DNA of 64,000 nt from Thalassospira lucentensis (lineage in GTDB: Bacteria > Pseudomonadota > Alphaproteobacteria > Rhodospirillales > Thalassospiraceae). A program made the position numbers and the translations under genes. The DNA is taken from NCBI RefSeq assembly GCF_001613805.1, contig NZ_LPVY01000003.1, positions 452,969-516,968 on the forward strand, read 5' to 3'. The notes below the pieces were generated by a model that was given only the letters and a program-made list of their open reading frames with translations, was not told the DNA's origin and made no database searches. This document shows positions 45,011 to 54,005 of the stretch, one piece after another. Position 1 is the first letter of the stretch. Each line of letters starts with the position of its first letter.

Positions 45011-46888
45011 TTGGGGGACCTTTGTTCGGGAATTTTCAAAAAATTGGCTGAAAAACGCAGATATTCCGTCCTGACTGTTCTGCTTGCCGGGTTTTCTGTC
45101 ACCAGCATTCTTGGTGTCGGCATTGCACTTTATGTCGGACTTGGCGCGGCCTATCAAAACACCCGCAATCTTTGGGTCATGCTAAGCGATCTGGACCTGA
45201 CATCGGTCCAGCGCACCATGCATGAACGGATGGAAAATGTGGGCAAACGGGCCATATGGGTCGCCGATCAGGTCGCCAGTGGTGCCCTTGATCCAAGCTT
45301 TCAATACGGCTGGAACAATGCGATGCGCGCACTTTCGGCATCCCAAATGGATGTGATGGCCTATGGGCTAATCACGGGGGATCGCCAGTTCATCGGTTAT
45401 GACCCCGAAGACATGCGCGAAATCCGCCGCACCCTGCCCGTTGATGATGTGCTTTTCTCGGAACTGGCGCATTTGCGCGGGCCAACCGTCAATCACACCA
45501 GCTTCCCGCGATGGGATCCCTACTTCAAACAAACAGTGATTGCCGACTGGATTCCCCTGTTTGCCGACGGGCGTTACCTTGGCACGTTCATTCAGTATCT
45601 GTCACTTTCAAACCTGTCGAACAGCCTGATCCGCGGGCGCGAAGACCTGCCGGGTGTGCCTTTCGTCCTGATTGCCGGAAACCGTGTGATGGCCCACCCC
45701 CGACTTCGCGAATGGGGGGATAGCACCGCATCGGCACTCGTAAATGGTGCTGATATCGCGCGCAGCCCCATCCCCTTGCCGACGATCAATGATATTGGCG
45801 ACCCTGTACTGGCAAATATCGGAAAATCCGAATCCATCGATATCGGCAATGAAAGCAAACAACGCCCCGAAACCAGCAATCTTCGTCTTTCCGGCCTTGA
45901 TCTTGACGGCCGTTATTCAATGATCGTCACGAAACAGATGATGGATACGCCTTTCTCTCCGATCATCATTGGTCTGCATTTCGAAGAAGAACTGTTCGAT
46001 GACGAATGGAACCGGCTTGTTCTGGCATCGGTGATGGGCGGTGCGGTCCTGCTGCTGTCGATCATTGTTGCAGTAATCATTGCGCGTCACTTTACCAAAC
46101 CGATCCGGCGCTTTGCCGCTGCTGCCCGGGCGTTTGAGGAAGACGGCATCGAAAACCACGATTTCCCTGACCTGAAAGGCAGCCGCATTCGCGAATATGA
46201 TGATGCGGCCCGGTCCTTCAATCACATGATCAAGGCCGTGCATGATCGCGAACGGATCAGCAGCCTGTTTGGTAAATTCCTGCCGGCATCGATTGCCCGC
46301 AAACTTCTGGCATCGGGAACCGATTCCGGCGTCCTCCCGCCCCAGCAGTGCGAGGCAACGGTCCTGTTTGTCGATATCGAGAGCTTTACAACCCTGTGCG
46401 AAGAACTCGAACCGCAACAGATCATTTCGATGCTGAACGCCTATTTCGACTGCGCGACCGGCATTATCGAAGAACATGGCGGGATCATCACCCAGTTCCA
46501 GGGCGATGCCATTCTTGCAGTGTTTAACGCCTTTGACGAATTGCACGACCATGCCGATGCCGCACTTGATTCGGCCATTGCCATCCAGCATGCCGTTGAA
46601 ACCCGCCAGTTTGACGGGCTTTCCATTCATTGCCGTTGCGGCGTCAATACCGGGCGCATGATCGCCGGGAATGTCGGTGCCAGTGCCCGCCTGTCCTTTA
46701 CCGTGCACGGGGATGCCGTTAACACCGCATCCCGACTTGAACGTGAAAACAAGGAACTGGGCACCCGCATCCTGCTCTCAGACAGCACACGCGACCTGCT
46801 TTCCAATCCGGAACGGGTGGTCAAAGCCGGTCAAATTCAATTGCGTGGTCGCCATACTCAAACCCAGCTTTACACCTGCCGTCGCTAA
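45011..46888 (+). CDS. Membrane-bound class III nucleotide cyclase (dCache-like sensor, HAMP, CHD), copy 1
   Basis: Up to 625 residues. There is no good ATG. TTG 45011 gives the full length, while TTG 45044 aligns better with the start of the downstream paralogue. A membrane helix (about 20-42), a periplasmic sensor of about 290 residues, a second helix (about 337-360), HAMP and a cyclase homology domain follow. The metal Asp455 is in LFVDIESFT, the second in QGDAILAVF, and the adenine-site Asp with the Asn/Arg pair in GDAVNTASRLE. At the position of the base-selecting lysine there is Gln495 (ITQFQGD). Cyclase activity is likely; ATP versus GTP preference is open. It is 97 bases upstream of its paralogue. 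Confidence 0.88.
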   Translation: MGDLCSGIFKKLAEKRRYSVLTVLLAGFSVTSILGVGIALYVGLGAAYQNTRNLWVMLSDLDLTSVQRTMHERMENVGKRAIWVADQVASGALDPSFQYGWNNAMRALSASQMDVMAYGLITGDRQFIGYDPEDMREIRRTLPVDDVLFSELAHLRGPTVNHTSFPRWDPYFKQTVIADWIPLFADGRYLGTFIQYLSLSNLSNSLIRGREDLPGVPFVLIAGNRVMAHPRLREWGDSTASALVNGADIARSPIPLPTINDIGDPVLANIGKSESIDIGNESKQRPETSNLRLSGLDLDGRYSMIVTKQMMDTPFSPIIIGLHFEEELFDDEWNRLVLASVMGGAVLLLSIIVAVIIARHFTKPIRRFAAAARAFEEDGIENHDFPDLKGSRIREYDDAARSFNHMIKAVHDRERISSLFGKFLPASIARKLLASGTDSGVLPPQQCEATVLFVDIESFTTLCEELEPQQIISMLNAYFDCATGIIEEHGGIITQFQGDAILAVFNAFDELHDHADAALDSAIAIQHAVETRQFDGLSIHCRCGVNTGRMIAGNVGASARLSFTVHGDAVNTASRLERENKELGTRILLSDSTRDLLSNPERVVKAGQIQLRGRHTQTQLYTCRR

Positions 46889-46985
46889 AACACGCGATAT
46901 TCTTTCCATCGTGATCAATCATCAGTAAGCTTTGCCGACAACCCGGCAACACAAGCCGGGTCTTCGGGGGCATACGGGGAATGTG

Positions 46986-48824
46986 ATGACTGAACGCAGG
47001 GGGCGTTTTTCAATACTTGGCGTATTGCTGGGTGCGTTTTTCATTACCAGCGTACTGGGTGTTGGGCTTGCACTTCATCTTGGTCTTGATACGGCCTATG
47101 ACAATACCCGCAATCTCTGGATTACGATGACACATGCCGATCTGGAAGACGCGCAAGACGCCATGCGCGACCGGATCAAACGCATGCAACGCCGCAATAT
47201 ATGGGTTGCACGCGAAGTGGCGCACGGCGATCTGTCACCGGATAATGTTGCCATATGGGATAATACCCTGGCCGCCCTTGTCACCAATGAACTTGACGTC
47301 ACAGCCATCGGGCTTTTGACCCCCGATGGCCATTTCCGGGGCTATGATCCGAAGACGGACAAACCTCTTTCCGGCAAGGCCGACCCCGAAGAAGACATCA
47401 TCGCCCGATCCCTGATCGCCTATGGCCCGGGTCAAAGCATCACGCAGTTTCCGCGCTGGAACAGTCTGGTCAATCAGGTCGTGATCAGCGAAATGATCCC
47501 CCTGTTTCAGGAAGGGCTATATGTCGGCTCACTTGTGCAGCTTGTTTCGCTTGGCGATTTTTCACATGATCTGAAAACCGACCCGACCGAGGCCGGACGC
47601 ACCCCCTTTGTCATCGTCAACGACCATGTCATTGCCCATCCGTCCCTGTCGGACTGGCACCAGTTGCACCCACCCAAGAACACGGGAACCGATGATGTTC
47701 TTGGCGTTCTGCCCCGTGTGGATGATCTTGCCGATCCGGTTCTTGCAAATATGGGCCAGTGGCAGGCATTTGATTTTGACGATGTCCCGTCATCAGGCGG
47801 AACCAACGGGTCACAGGCATCGTCACTGGAAACCGAAAACGGCTATCACGTTATCATCACCCGAAAATTCGAAGAATCGGCAGGCCTTCCTGTCCTGATG
47901 GGCATGCATTTTGATCCAGCCGTTTTCACCCGCGAATGGGACCGCCTGCAACTGGCGACACTGATCGGAACGGCAATCATGGTTCTTGCCGTCATTCTGG
48001 CGATCCTGATCGCGCATTATTTCACACGACCGCTTAAACGGTTTTCGGCCGCCACAAGGCAACTTGAAACCGGCATTCTTGATGATCTGCCGGTCCTGCC
48101 CGGCAGCCACATCATCGAATTCAACGATGCGTCGCGATCCTTCAACAATATGGCGATTACCCTGCGCGACCGCGAACGCATCGGGCGGCTGTTTGGTAAA
48201 TTCCTGCCTGTCGCCATTGCCCAACAACTGCTGGCGTCTGATGATGACACCGGCAATGTACAATCGCACCAGTGCGAGGCATCGATCCTGTTTGTCGATC
48301 TGGTGGGCTTTACAACACTTAGCGAAAAGATCGACCCGCAACGGATCGTGACCATCCTGAATGCCTATTTCGCGAAGGCCACCGCGATCATCGAAGAAAA
48401 CGGCGGCATCATTACCCAGTTTCAGGGCGATGCCATCCTTGCCGTGTTCAATGCCTTTGACGAGGTGCCCGGTCACGCCGATGCCGCGGTGCGAACGGCA
48501 GTCGCCCTGCAAAAGCTGGTTCATAACGAACTGTTTGACGGCGAAGAACTGCGCTGTCGCTGCGGGATCAATACCGGCCTTCTGGTGGCGGGTAATGTCG
48601 GGGCGCCGGACCGTCTGACATTCACCGTACACGGCGATGCGGTCAACAGTGCCGCCCGGCTGGAAGCCAAGAACAAGGAACTCGGCACGCGCATCCTGAT
48701 CGCAAGCACCACATTCGAACAGCTTTCAGACCCGGCCCAGGCCCGCCTTGCCGATGAAATCCTGCTGCGCGGGCGCAGTGAAACCACCGCAGTCTATACC
48801 ATTCCGATTGACGGCATTGATTAG
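46986..48824 (+). CDS. Membrane-bound class III nucleotide cyclase, copy 2
   Basis: From ATG 46986 (GGGGA upstream) the protein has 612 residues; an in-frame start at 46932 looks non-coding. Its architecture matches copy 1: helix (about 10-32), periplasmic sensor with the shared FPRWNS/FPRWDP block and VLANMGQ, second helix, HAMP, cyclase domain. Catalytic features are LFVDLVGFTTL, QGDAILAVF and HGDAVNSAARLE, with Gln478 at the lysine position, as in copy 1. The two genes clearly arose by duplication, but the sensor halves have diverged more than the catalytic halves, suggesting different signals with the same output. Confidence 0.9.
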   Translation: MTERRGRFSILGVLLGAFFITSVLGVGLALHLGLDTAYDNTRNLWITMTHADLEDAQDAMRDRIKRMQRRNIWVAREVAHGDLSPDNVAIWDNTLAALVTNELDVTAIGLLTPDGHFRGYDPKTDKPLSGKADPEEDIIARSLIAYGPGQSITQFPRWNSLVNQVVISEMIPLFQEGLYVGSLVQLVSLGDFSHDLKTDPTEAGRTPFVIVNDHVIAHPSLSDWHQLHPPKNTGTDDVLGVLPRVDDLADPVLANMGQWQAFDFDDVPSSGGTNGSQASSLETENGYHVIITRKFEESAGLPVLMGMHFDPAVFTREWDRLQLATLIGTAIMVLAVILAILIAHYFTRPLKRFSAATRQLETGILDDLPVLPGSHIIEFNDASRSFNNMAITLRDRERIGRLFGKFLPVAIAQQLLASDDDTGNVQSHQCEASILFVDLVGFTTLSEKIDPQRIVTILNAYFAKATAIIEENGGIITQFQGDAILAVFNAFDEVPGHADAAVRTAVALQKLVHNELFDGEELRCRCGINTGLLVAGNVGAPDRLTFTVHGDAVNSAARLEAKNKELGTRILIASTTFEQLSDPAQARLADEILLRGRSETTAVYTIPIDGID

Positions 48825-48850
48825 GAAACCGGTCGGCACACCACAAAACA

Positions 48851-48887
48851 CAAAACGCCGCATTGGATGAACCGATGCGGCGTTTTG
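48851..48887. terminator. Bidirectional terminator between the cyclase gene and rpmJ
   Basis: A 13-bp perfect stem (CAAAACGCCGCAT / ATGCGGCGTTTTG) with an 11-base loop. T-rich flanks on both strands let it serve the plus-strand cyclase and the minus-strand rpmJ. Confidence 0.88.
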
Positions 48888-48916
48888 TAAAACCTGTGAG
48901 AACAAGGTACCGGGAA

Positions 48917-49042
48917 TTAACCCTGGCGCGCCTTGAAACGCGGGTTCTTTTTATTGATCACGTATACGCGGCCACGGCGGCGCACGATACGGCAGCCTTT
49001 TTCCCGCAGCTTCGCGGATTTCAATGAGTTCCGGATCTTCAT
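48917..49042 (-). CDS. rpmJ: 50S ribosomal protein L36
   Basis: A 41-residue, strongly basic protein starting [20 protein letters not shown] and ending NPRFKARQG. It is the longer, zinc-independent form of L36, typical of alphaproteobacteria; only one cysteine is present where the C+ form has the CxxC set. The ATG at 49042 has AAGG upstream. It stands alone, transcribed toward the bidirectional terminator. Confidence 0.95.
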   Translation of the reverse strand: MKIRNSLKSAKLREKGCRIVRRRGRVYVINKKNPRFKARQG

Positions 49043-49192
49043 AATAGTAAACCTTAGAAACTTGGCCCCTTCGAGGAAGCCGGAAAATAGAAGTACACCC
49101 TGCCCCTGTCAACACCTAAAACAGGTTGCAGCGACAGAATTCCAGACAAAGTCCATTCATTCGTCGCCAACAGCAGACATCAAACCGGTCGA

Positions 49193-50239
49193 TCACCTGA
49201 TCGTTGCGTAGAACCGATAAAATGCCAGCGTTCCGTTTTCAAGCATTTTTACGCGATTCATCCACATTTCCATCTCCGGCACCAGATATGCCAGAACATC
49301 CGGGTCCAACCCGCTATTCTGGATATCGGCAAGCATCGCCATCCAGGCTGCCTTGATCTGCTTTACATGGACATCTGACTCGTCCTTGGCGATGCGAATG
49401 TCGAATTTCAGCTTGCCCAGCGCATTCTTGTAATGGTCCGCCGTCCAGGGGTAAGGCCGGAAATCCTCGTGCCTTGCCCATTCGGCAATGGCATCTTCGT
49501 GCCCTTCGGATGTCAGAACATAGTCTGTCAGCAATATCTGGCCGTGATCGCGCAATGTTTCCGCCAGCGACACCAGCAAAACATCCTTGTTTTCAATGTG
49601 GAAGAGGTCCCCAAACGAATAGACCACGTTGAAATAGGCTTTGCGCAGTTCCGGGTTGGACGGGTCGAATGCCTGCACCGGGACCTTTTTCTGAACACCA
49701 GCCTGAACGGATCGCTCCATGCCCAGCAACGCCAATTCACCATCACGTTCATAGGCTGTGACCCAGACCCCCAGCTTATCGGCAAGCAACCGCGCCACCC
49801 CGCCAAGCTTCGCACCGATTTCAAGGCAGCTCATGGTTTCGTCAAGCGCAAGCGGCTTTGCCAGTTCCAGTGCATAATCATGGCCACCGGGGATCATGAT
49901 CCCGCGATCAAACAGCTTGGCATAAAGCTTGACCCGTTCTGGCGGCCAGCGACCAATTTCATCATCAAGGTCAAGCTCGCCCAGTTCCGGCTCGACCGGC
50001 CTCGCAAGAAACAGGCGCATTCTGTGGAGCCACGCCCGGTAATCATCGATTTCTTTTTGCAAAAGATAATATTCGACCGGGTTGTCATAACCCTGCCAAC
50101 GGGCGCGAAGCTTTGTCGCAAGGCTAAGCCTGTGGCCATCGGGCATCACAAATTCGGGCATATCACCACCATAACCACCACCGTGGTCAAGGACATCGCC
50201 GTCATGGTCGGCATTGCGTTGCCAGAATTTAAGTTTCAA
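49193..50239 (-). CDS. SAM-dependent methyltransferase, class I fold
   Basis: 348 residues, probably starting at TTG 50239, since the next in-frame ATG comes late. Residues about 1-110 form a charged N-terminal extension. The Rossmann methyltransferase domain starts near MSCLEIGAKLGGVARLLADK, the glycine-rich SAM loop. Acidic motif VTAYERD and a later VVYSFGDLFHIENKD (motif-IV-like) follow. The acceptor is unknown: lipid, quinone or small molecule are all possible for this type. It sits between rpmJ and the J-domain gene and is transcribed away from the latter. Confidence 0.75.
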   Translation of the reverse strand: MKLKFWQRNADHDGDVLDHGGGYGGDMPEFVMPDGHRLSLATKLRARWQGYDNPVEYYLLQKEIDDYRAWLHRMRLFLARPVEPELGELDLDDEIGRWPPERVKLYAKLFDRGIMIPGGHDYALELAKPLALDETMSCLEIGAKLGGVARLLADKLGVWVTAYERDGELALLGMERSVQAGVQKKVPVQAFDPSNPELRKAYFNVVYSFGDLFHIENKDVLLVSLAETLRDHGQILLTDYVLTSEGHEDAIAEWARHEDFRPYPWTADHYKNALGKLKFDIRIAKDESDVHVKQIKAAWMAMLADIQNSGLDPDVLAYLVPEMEMWMNRVKMLENGTLAFYRFYATIR

Positions 50240-50403
50240 GGCAGATACTCGCTAAGCGGTTCGCGGTGGACGGATCAATTCTTGCAAAATATGGCAAATA
50301 CGCAAAAGTGACAACGTGTTAAGATTTCAATCATATGATCCCGACGTCGACACGAATATAAATTGAACATGTTTTACCAGTCCGGCTTCGGGACAATATT
50401 TAT

Positions 50404-51783
50404 GTGCAGGATGCCTTTTCACGAATGAGCCAGGATCACCTCGGGATCTATTACCGCCTGCTTAAAATTGCGCCGGGTGCCAGCGCAAAAGAGATCAAGC
50501 TTGCCTATCGCAAACTGGCGTTTGAATTTCATCCTGATCGAAATACAGATATCGATGCCGAAGAAAAATTCAAGGACATCACCGAAGCCTATGAAATCCT
50601 GATCGGCATACGCAAGGCTCCCCCAAATGCGCCTCGCAACGGTAAAAACAGCACAGGCGACACGGCAGGCAAGCAGCAAAACGGCCCCTATGGTCCGCAG
50701 GCTGCCGGGGCCAAAAATGCCAGTTCGCAACGCACCCGACAGGGTTTTGCCGGTACCGGGCGCAAGGCCGAAACCAGCCGCGAAAGCGAAGAAGACAGGT
50801 TTGCACGTGCCAACGAGGCCTATCGCCAGCAGCAGGAACGCAACGCGGCGCGCAAATCAAACATCCATCCGGGGGCCAAACGCCATGCAAAAAACCGCAC
50901 GACCCCGGATCAGGCCGGATTTGTACGCTGTGCGGTCACCGAAGTCGTATCAGCCCAACCCCGTCAGGTGGAATTCACCATTGTTCGCGGTTTTCTGAAT
51001 TCCCTGAAAATCGAAAAGATCACCGCCAACCTTGCCCCCAAGGGGGCAAAGCGCATGGCACTCAAAGCCAGTTTCAAAACATGGCTACGCGGTTTCTGGG
51101 GCTGGCGCAGTTTCATCCCGGCATGGCGGGCCATTATTGGCAATATGCGGGGCGGCACCCTGCCCCCGGAAGGCAATGCAAAACTTCTGTTCACGCAGGC
51201 CACCGCATTCGAACGCAGCGGTAACAAGCCGCTTGCGCGTGCCGTCCTGTTACAGGCCAATGATTTCATCGGCACCAACCGGTCGGTGCTGGCCGAACAG
51301 ATTCGCGCCAATCTGCGGCGTCTGGATGACGGAAAGCCGCTTCGCCGGGTGCGCAGCGAATGGAAACAGGCCGGGATGCTCGATGCCCTTTTGCATCTAA
51401 GCCCGCTATTTGTTGCCATTTTCTGTCTGCTGGTGGCGTTTGGGCCGGGACAGGGCTTTGTCAGTCACGACATTCCAAAACTTGTGTCCGAAAAGACCAG
51501 TGAACTGACGCGCAAAGTCGAACAAATCATCGGCGAGGAACGCGATCCCTATTACATCGACCGTGATCTTCTGAACATGCGCGAAGGTCCCGGTGTCGAA
51601 TATCCGGTCATGCGGCGTCTGGCACGCTTTGAAACCGTCTATGTCGACGGACCAAGCGAGGATTTCTGGATCGAAATTGAAACCGCCCTTGGCGAGACCG
51701 GCTTTGTCAATCTGGATGCGCTGGTGCCCGGAAGCGGCGCAAAGGCACGCGATGAATGGTGTGCCACAAACAGTTGCGACTGA
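50404..51783 (+). CDS. J-domain / membrane / SH3-domain fusion protein
   Basis: 459 residues from GTG 50404; ATG 50425 is an alternative that starts right before the J domain. Residues about 10-65 are a J domain with the HPD tripeptide (43-45) needed to stimulate Hsp70. A low-complexity basic linker (about 80-170) and a globular middle follow. Then comes one membrane helix ([15 protein letters not shown], about 335-350) and a bacterial SH3 domain (about 385-440; [18 protein letters not shown]). The topology implies a cytoplasmic J domain and a periplasmic SH3, so it could link DnaK to the cell wall. It is not DnaJ itself: there is no zinc finger. Confidence 0.82.
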   Translation: MQDAFSRMSQDHLGIYYRLLKIAPGASAKEIKLAYRKLAFEFHPDRNTDIDAEEKFKDITEAYEILIGIRKAPPNAPRNGKNSTGDTAGKQQNGPYGPQAAGAKNASSQRTRQGFAGTGRKAETSRESEEDRFARANEAYRQQQERNAARKSNIHPGAKRHAKNRTTPDQAGFVRCAVTEVVSAQPRQVEFTIVRGFLNSLKIEKITANLAPKGAKRMALKASFKTWLRGFWGWRSFIPAWRAIIGNMRGGTLPPEGNAKLLFTQATAFERSGNKPLARAVLLQANDFIGTNRSVLAEQIRANLRRLDDGKPLRRVRSEWKQAGMLDALLHLSPLFVAIFCLLVAFGPGQGFVSHDIPKLVSEKTSELTRKVEQIIGEERDPYYIDRDLLNMREGPGVEYPVMRRLARFETVYVDGPSEDFWIEIETALGETGFVNLDALVPGSGAKARDEWCATNSCD

Positions 51784-51808
51784 CCGCAAATACGGTCAGT
51801 CGCAACTG
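51771..51808 (+). terminator. 16-bp perfect hairpin covering the stop codon of the J-domain gene
   Basis: CAGTTGCGACTGACCG (51771-51786) and its exact complement (51793-51808) enclose CAAATA. The TGA stop at 51781 lies within the left arm. No T run follows, so it may stall RNA polymerase or protect the 3' end rather than act as a classical terminator. It serves convergent genes. Confidence 0.6.
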
Positions 51809-51822
51809 ACTTCTAATCTGTA

Positions 51823-51837
51823 GGTTACCAAGTAACC
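51823..51837. repeat. Short inverted repeat between convergent genes
   Basis: GGTTAC-CAA-GTAACC lies just beyond the 16-bp hairpin and before the pepD stop. It may help terminate pepD transcripts. Confidence 0.4.
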
Positions 51838-51841
51838 AAAA

Positions 51842-53302
51842 TCAGTTTTTGACCGGAATCGCCTTCAGCGCCGCCAGAAGATAATCCCAGAAACGCAGGA
51901 CACTTGGCACATGGACGCACTCGTCCGGGCTATGCGCGCGTTTGATGGTCGGGCCGAATGAAACCATATCCCAATGCGGATATTTGGAGCCCAATACACC
52001 ACATTCAAGCCCGGCATGAATGACCCGGATTTCAGGGTCTTTGCCAAACATGTCGCGATGAACCGCTTTCATCATATTGACGACTTCGCTGTCCGCATTA
52101 GGCTTCCAACCCGGATAGGCATCGCCCCACTTGACCGTCGCACCGATATTTTCAAACACCGATGTCGCAACCTCGCGAAGGGCATCACGCGCCGAATTGA
52201 TCGAACTGCGCGCCGACAGGGTGACATCCGCCTTGCCATCGGCCAGCTTGACAATCGCCAGATTGATCGACGTCTCAACAACACCTTCAACACTGGTGCT
52301 CATGGCGTGCACACCGTTCGGTGCTCCGACAACCGCATTATTGAAACGTTTGGAATCCGTCGCGCTCATCGCCTTTGCGGGCACTTCGGCATCTTTGGCT
52401 GCAATGGCAAAGTTCGGCTCGATCACGCCGATCTCGTCTTTGACCTCGGCTGCAAAGGCGCTCAGTGCACCATCAAAGGCCGCTGCCTTGTCAGACGGCA
52501 AAACGACCGTTGCAAAGGATTCCCGCGGGATCGCGTTACGCGCCGTACCGGCATTGATGGTCACAATCCGCGCACCAAGATCACGAATGGCGGTGCGCAG
52601 GAAGCGCGCCATCAGCTTGTTGGCATTCCCAAGTCCAAGGATGATATCGATCCCCGAATGCCCGCCCTTAAGACCGGTCAGGGCAATTTCACGTGCAACC
52701 TGCCCGCTTTCAACGGCTTCGGGGGTATAGGCAAAACTCGCGACCAGATCGCCACCACCGGCACAGCCCACGCAAAGCTCGTATTCATCCTCGGTATCAA
52801 GGTTCAGAAGGATTTCGCCCTTAAGCCGACCGGGCTCCAGATTCATCGCACCGGTCAGACCGCGTTCTTCATCAACCGTGAACAGCAGTTCCAGCGGACC
52901 GTGTTCAAGACCTTCTTCGGTCATGAATCCCATCATCGCCGCCGCACCGATGCCGTTGTCAGCACCAAGGGTGGTGTTATCCGCCGTGATCCATTCGCCG
53001 TTCATCAGCATGCGGATCGGATCGGTATCAAAATTGTGGGTCGAACCACTATTGGCCTGCGTCACCATATCGACATGGGCCTGAAGGATCGCCATCTTGC
53101 GATTCTCGAATCCCGGTTTCGCCGGAATGGAAATAACAAGGTTGCTGCCGCTGTCGCGGAAATGCTCAAAACCCTTGGCATCGGCCATCTTTTCCAGAAG
53201 CTGCAAAACGGCTTCTTCCTTGGTCGACGGGCGCGGGGTGTCGCAAAGTTTCTGAAAGTTCTCCCAGATTGCAACCGGGGCAATTTTGCTGATTTCATTC
53301 AC
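51842..53302 (-). CDS. pepD: Aminoacyl-histidine dipeptidase (peptidase D, M20 family)
   Basis: 486 residues, the PepD length. M20 metal and catalytic motifs are present: LQAHVDMVTQ with the first His, GADNGIGAAAMMG with the bridging Asp, VDEERGLTGAMNLEP with the general-base Glu pair, and the late HAGLECGVLGSKYP. PepD hydrolyses Xaa-His and other dipeptides in the cytosol. The start is well placed and the gene stands alone. A 463-residue open frame on the opposite strand is a composition artefact. Confidence 0.95.
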   Translation of the reverse strand: MNEISKIAPVAIWENFQKLCDTPRPSTKEEAVLQLLEKMADAKGFEHFRDSGSNLVISIPAKPGFENRKMAILQAHVDMVTQANSGSTHNFDTDPIRMLMNGEWITADNTTLGADNGIGAAAMMGFMTEEGLEHGPLELLFTVDEERGLTGAMNLEPGRLKGEILLNLDTEDEYELCVGCAGGGDLVASFAYTPEAVESGQVAREIALTGLKGGHSGIDIILGLGNANKLMARFLRTAIRDLGARIVTINAGTARNAIPRESFATVVLPSDKAAAFDGALSAFAAEVKDEIGVIEPNFAIAAKDAEVPAKAMSATDSKRFNNAVVGAPNGVHAMSTSVEGVVETSINLAIVKLADGKADVTLSARSSINSARDALREVATSVFENIGATVKWGDAYPGWKPNADSEVVNMMKAVHRDMFGKDPEIRVIHAGLECGVLGSKYPHWDMVSFGPTIKRAHSPDECVHVPSVLRFWDYLLAALKAIPVKN

Positions 53303-53448
53303 GGTGGCGCTCTCCTGTATCGTTTATTTGCCGCGTATGTGACGGGCATTTCGCGGGTGCTCTAGCTGCTTAACGCATCGGCGGATCAATTTCCAGATCA
53401 TCTAAGGGATTTTACGCAAACTCCCTTCCGGATTGGTGGCGGCGCTAA

Positions 53449-53958
53449 CTAGTCGATCCCGATCCGCCTGCTGCGCCGTTCAAGCAGCAACACATCGCGC
53501 CATTTCCCCTGCATCGGCCCGTATCCCATACGTCCAAATCCGGTACGGCGGCACAGGACTTCGAACCCGTGCTTTCGATGCAGGGCAACACTTCCGGTAT
53601 TTTCGGGAAATATTCCGGCTTCCAGTGACCAAAAACCGTTTTGTTCAGAACCTTCGATCAATGCCTGCATCAAACGGCTTCCGATCCCCTGCCCCTGACA
53701 TTGCGGATCGACATAAACCGATACCTCGGCAACACCGGCAAAGGCACACCGCCCCGAAACGGCAGATAACCCGGCCCAGCCGGTTACCTGTCCGGCATCG
53801 TCAAGCGCGACATAGCGGCATTTCGTCAAATGCCCGCCGTCCCAGTCGGCCCATGTTCCGCCATGTTGCTGAAAGGATGCATGACCGGATTTCAGCGCCC
53901 GGTCATAGATATCGACAACCGCGTTTCCATCCATCGCCTGCATATCGCGAATGTTCAT
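53449..53958 (-). CDS. GNAT acetyltransferase, phosphinothricin/methionine-sulfoximine acetyltransferase-like
   Basis: 169 residues. The core VAEVSVYVDPQCQGQGIGSR is the acetyl-CoA site (Q-x-x-G-x-G), with a typical late GFWSLEAGIFPENTGSVALH and HGFEVLCRRTGFGRM. This resembles the Pat/MnaT group, which acetylates phosphinothricin, methionine sulfone or sulfoximine. The native substrate is unknown. It ends 146 bases from the pepD start and lies 47 bases after the PAS-GGDEF gene on the same strand. Confidence 0.85.
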   Translation of the reverse strand: MNIRDMQAMDGNAVVDIYDRALKSGHASFQQHGGTWADWDGGHLTKCRYVALDDAGQVTGWAGLSAVSGRCAFAGVAEVSVYVDPQCQGQGIGSRLMQALIEGSEQNGFWSLEAGIFPENTGSVALHRKHGFEVLCRRTGFGRMGYGPMQGKWRDVLLLERRSRRIGID

Positions 53959-54005
53959 TTTTCGCCTGCCACTTTACGCAAAGCGATACGGTAATTCAGT
54001 CCGGA

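Noticed and set aside
51974..53365. 463-residue open frame opposite pepD
   Set aside because: The pepD strand carries all M20 motifs; the antisense frame shows only composition-driven openness.
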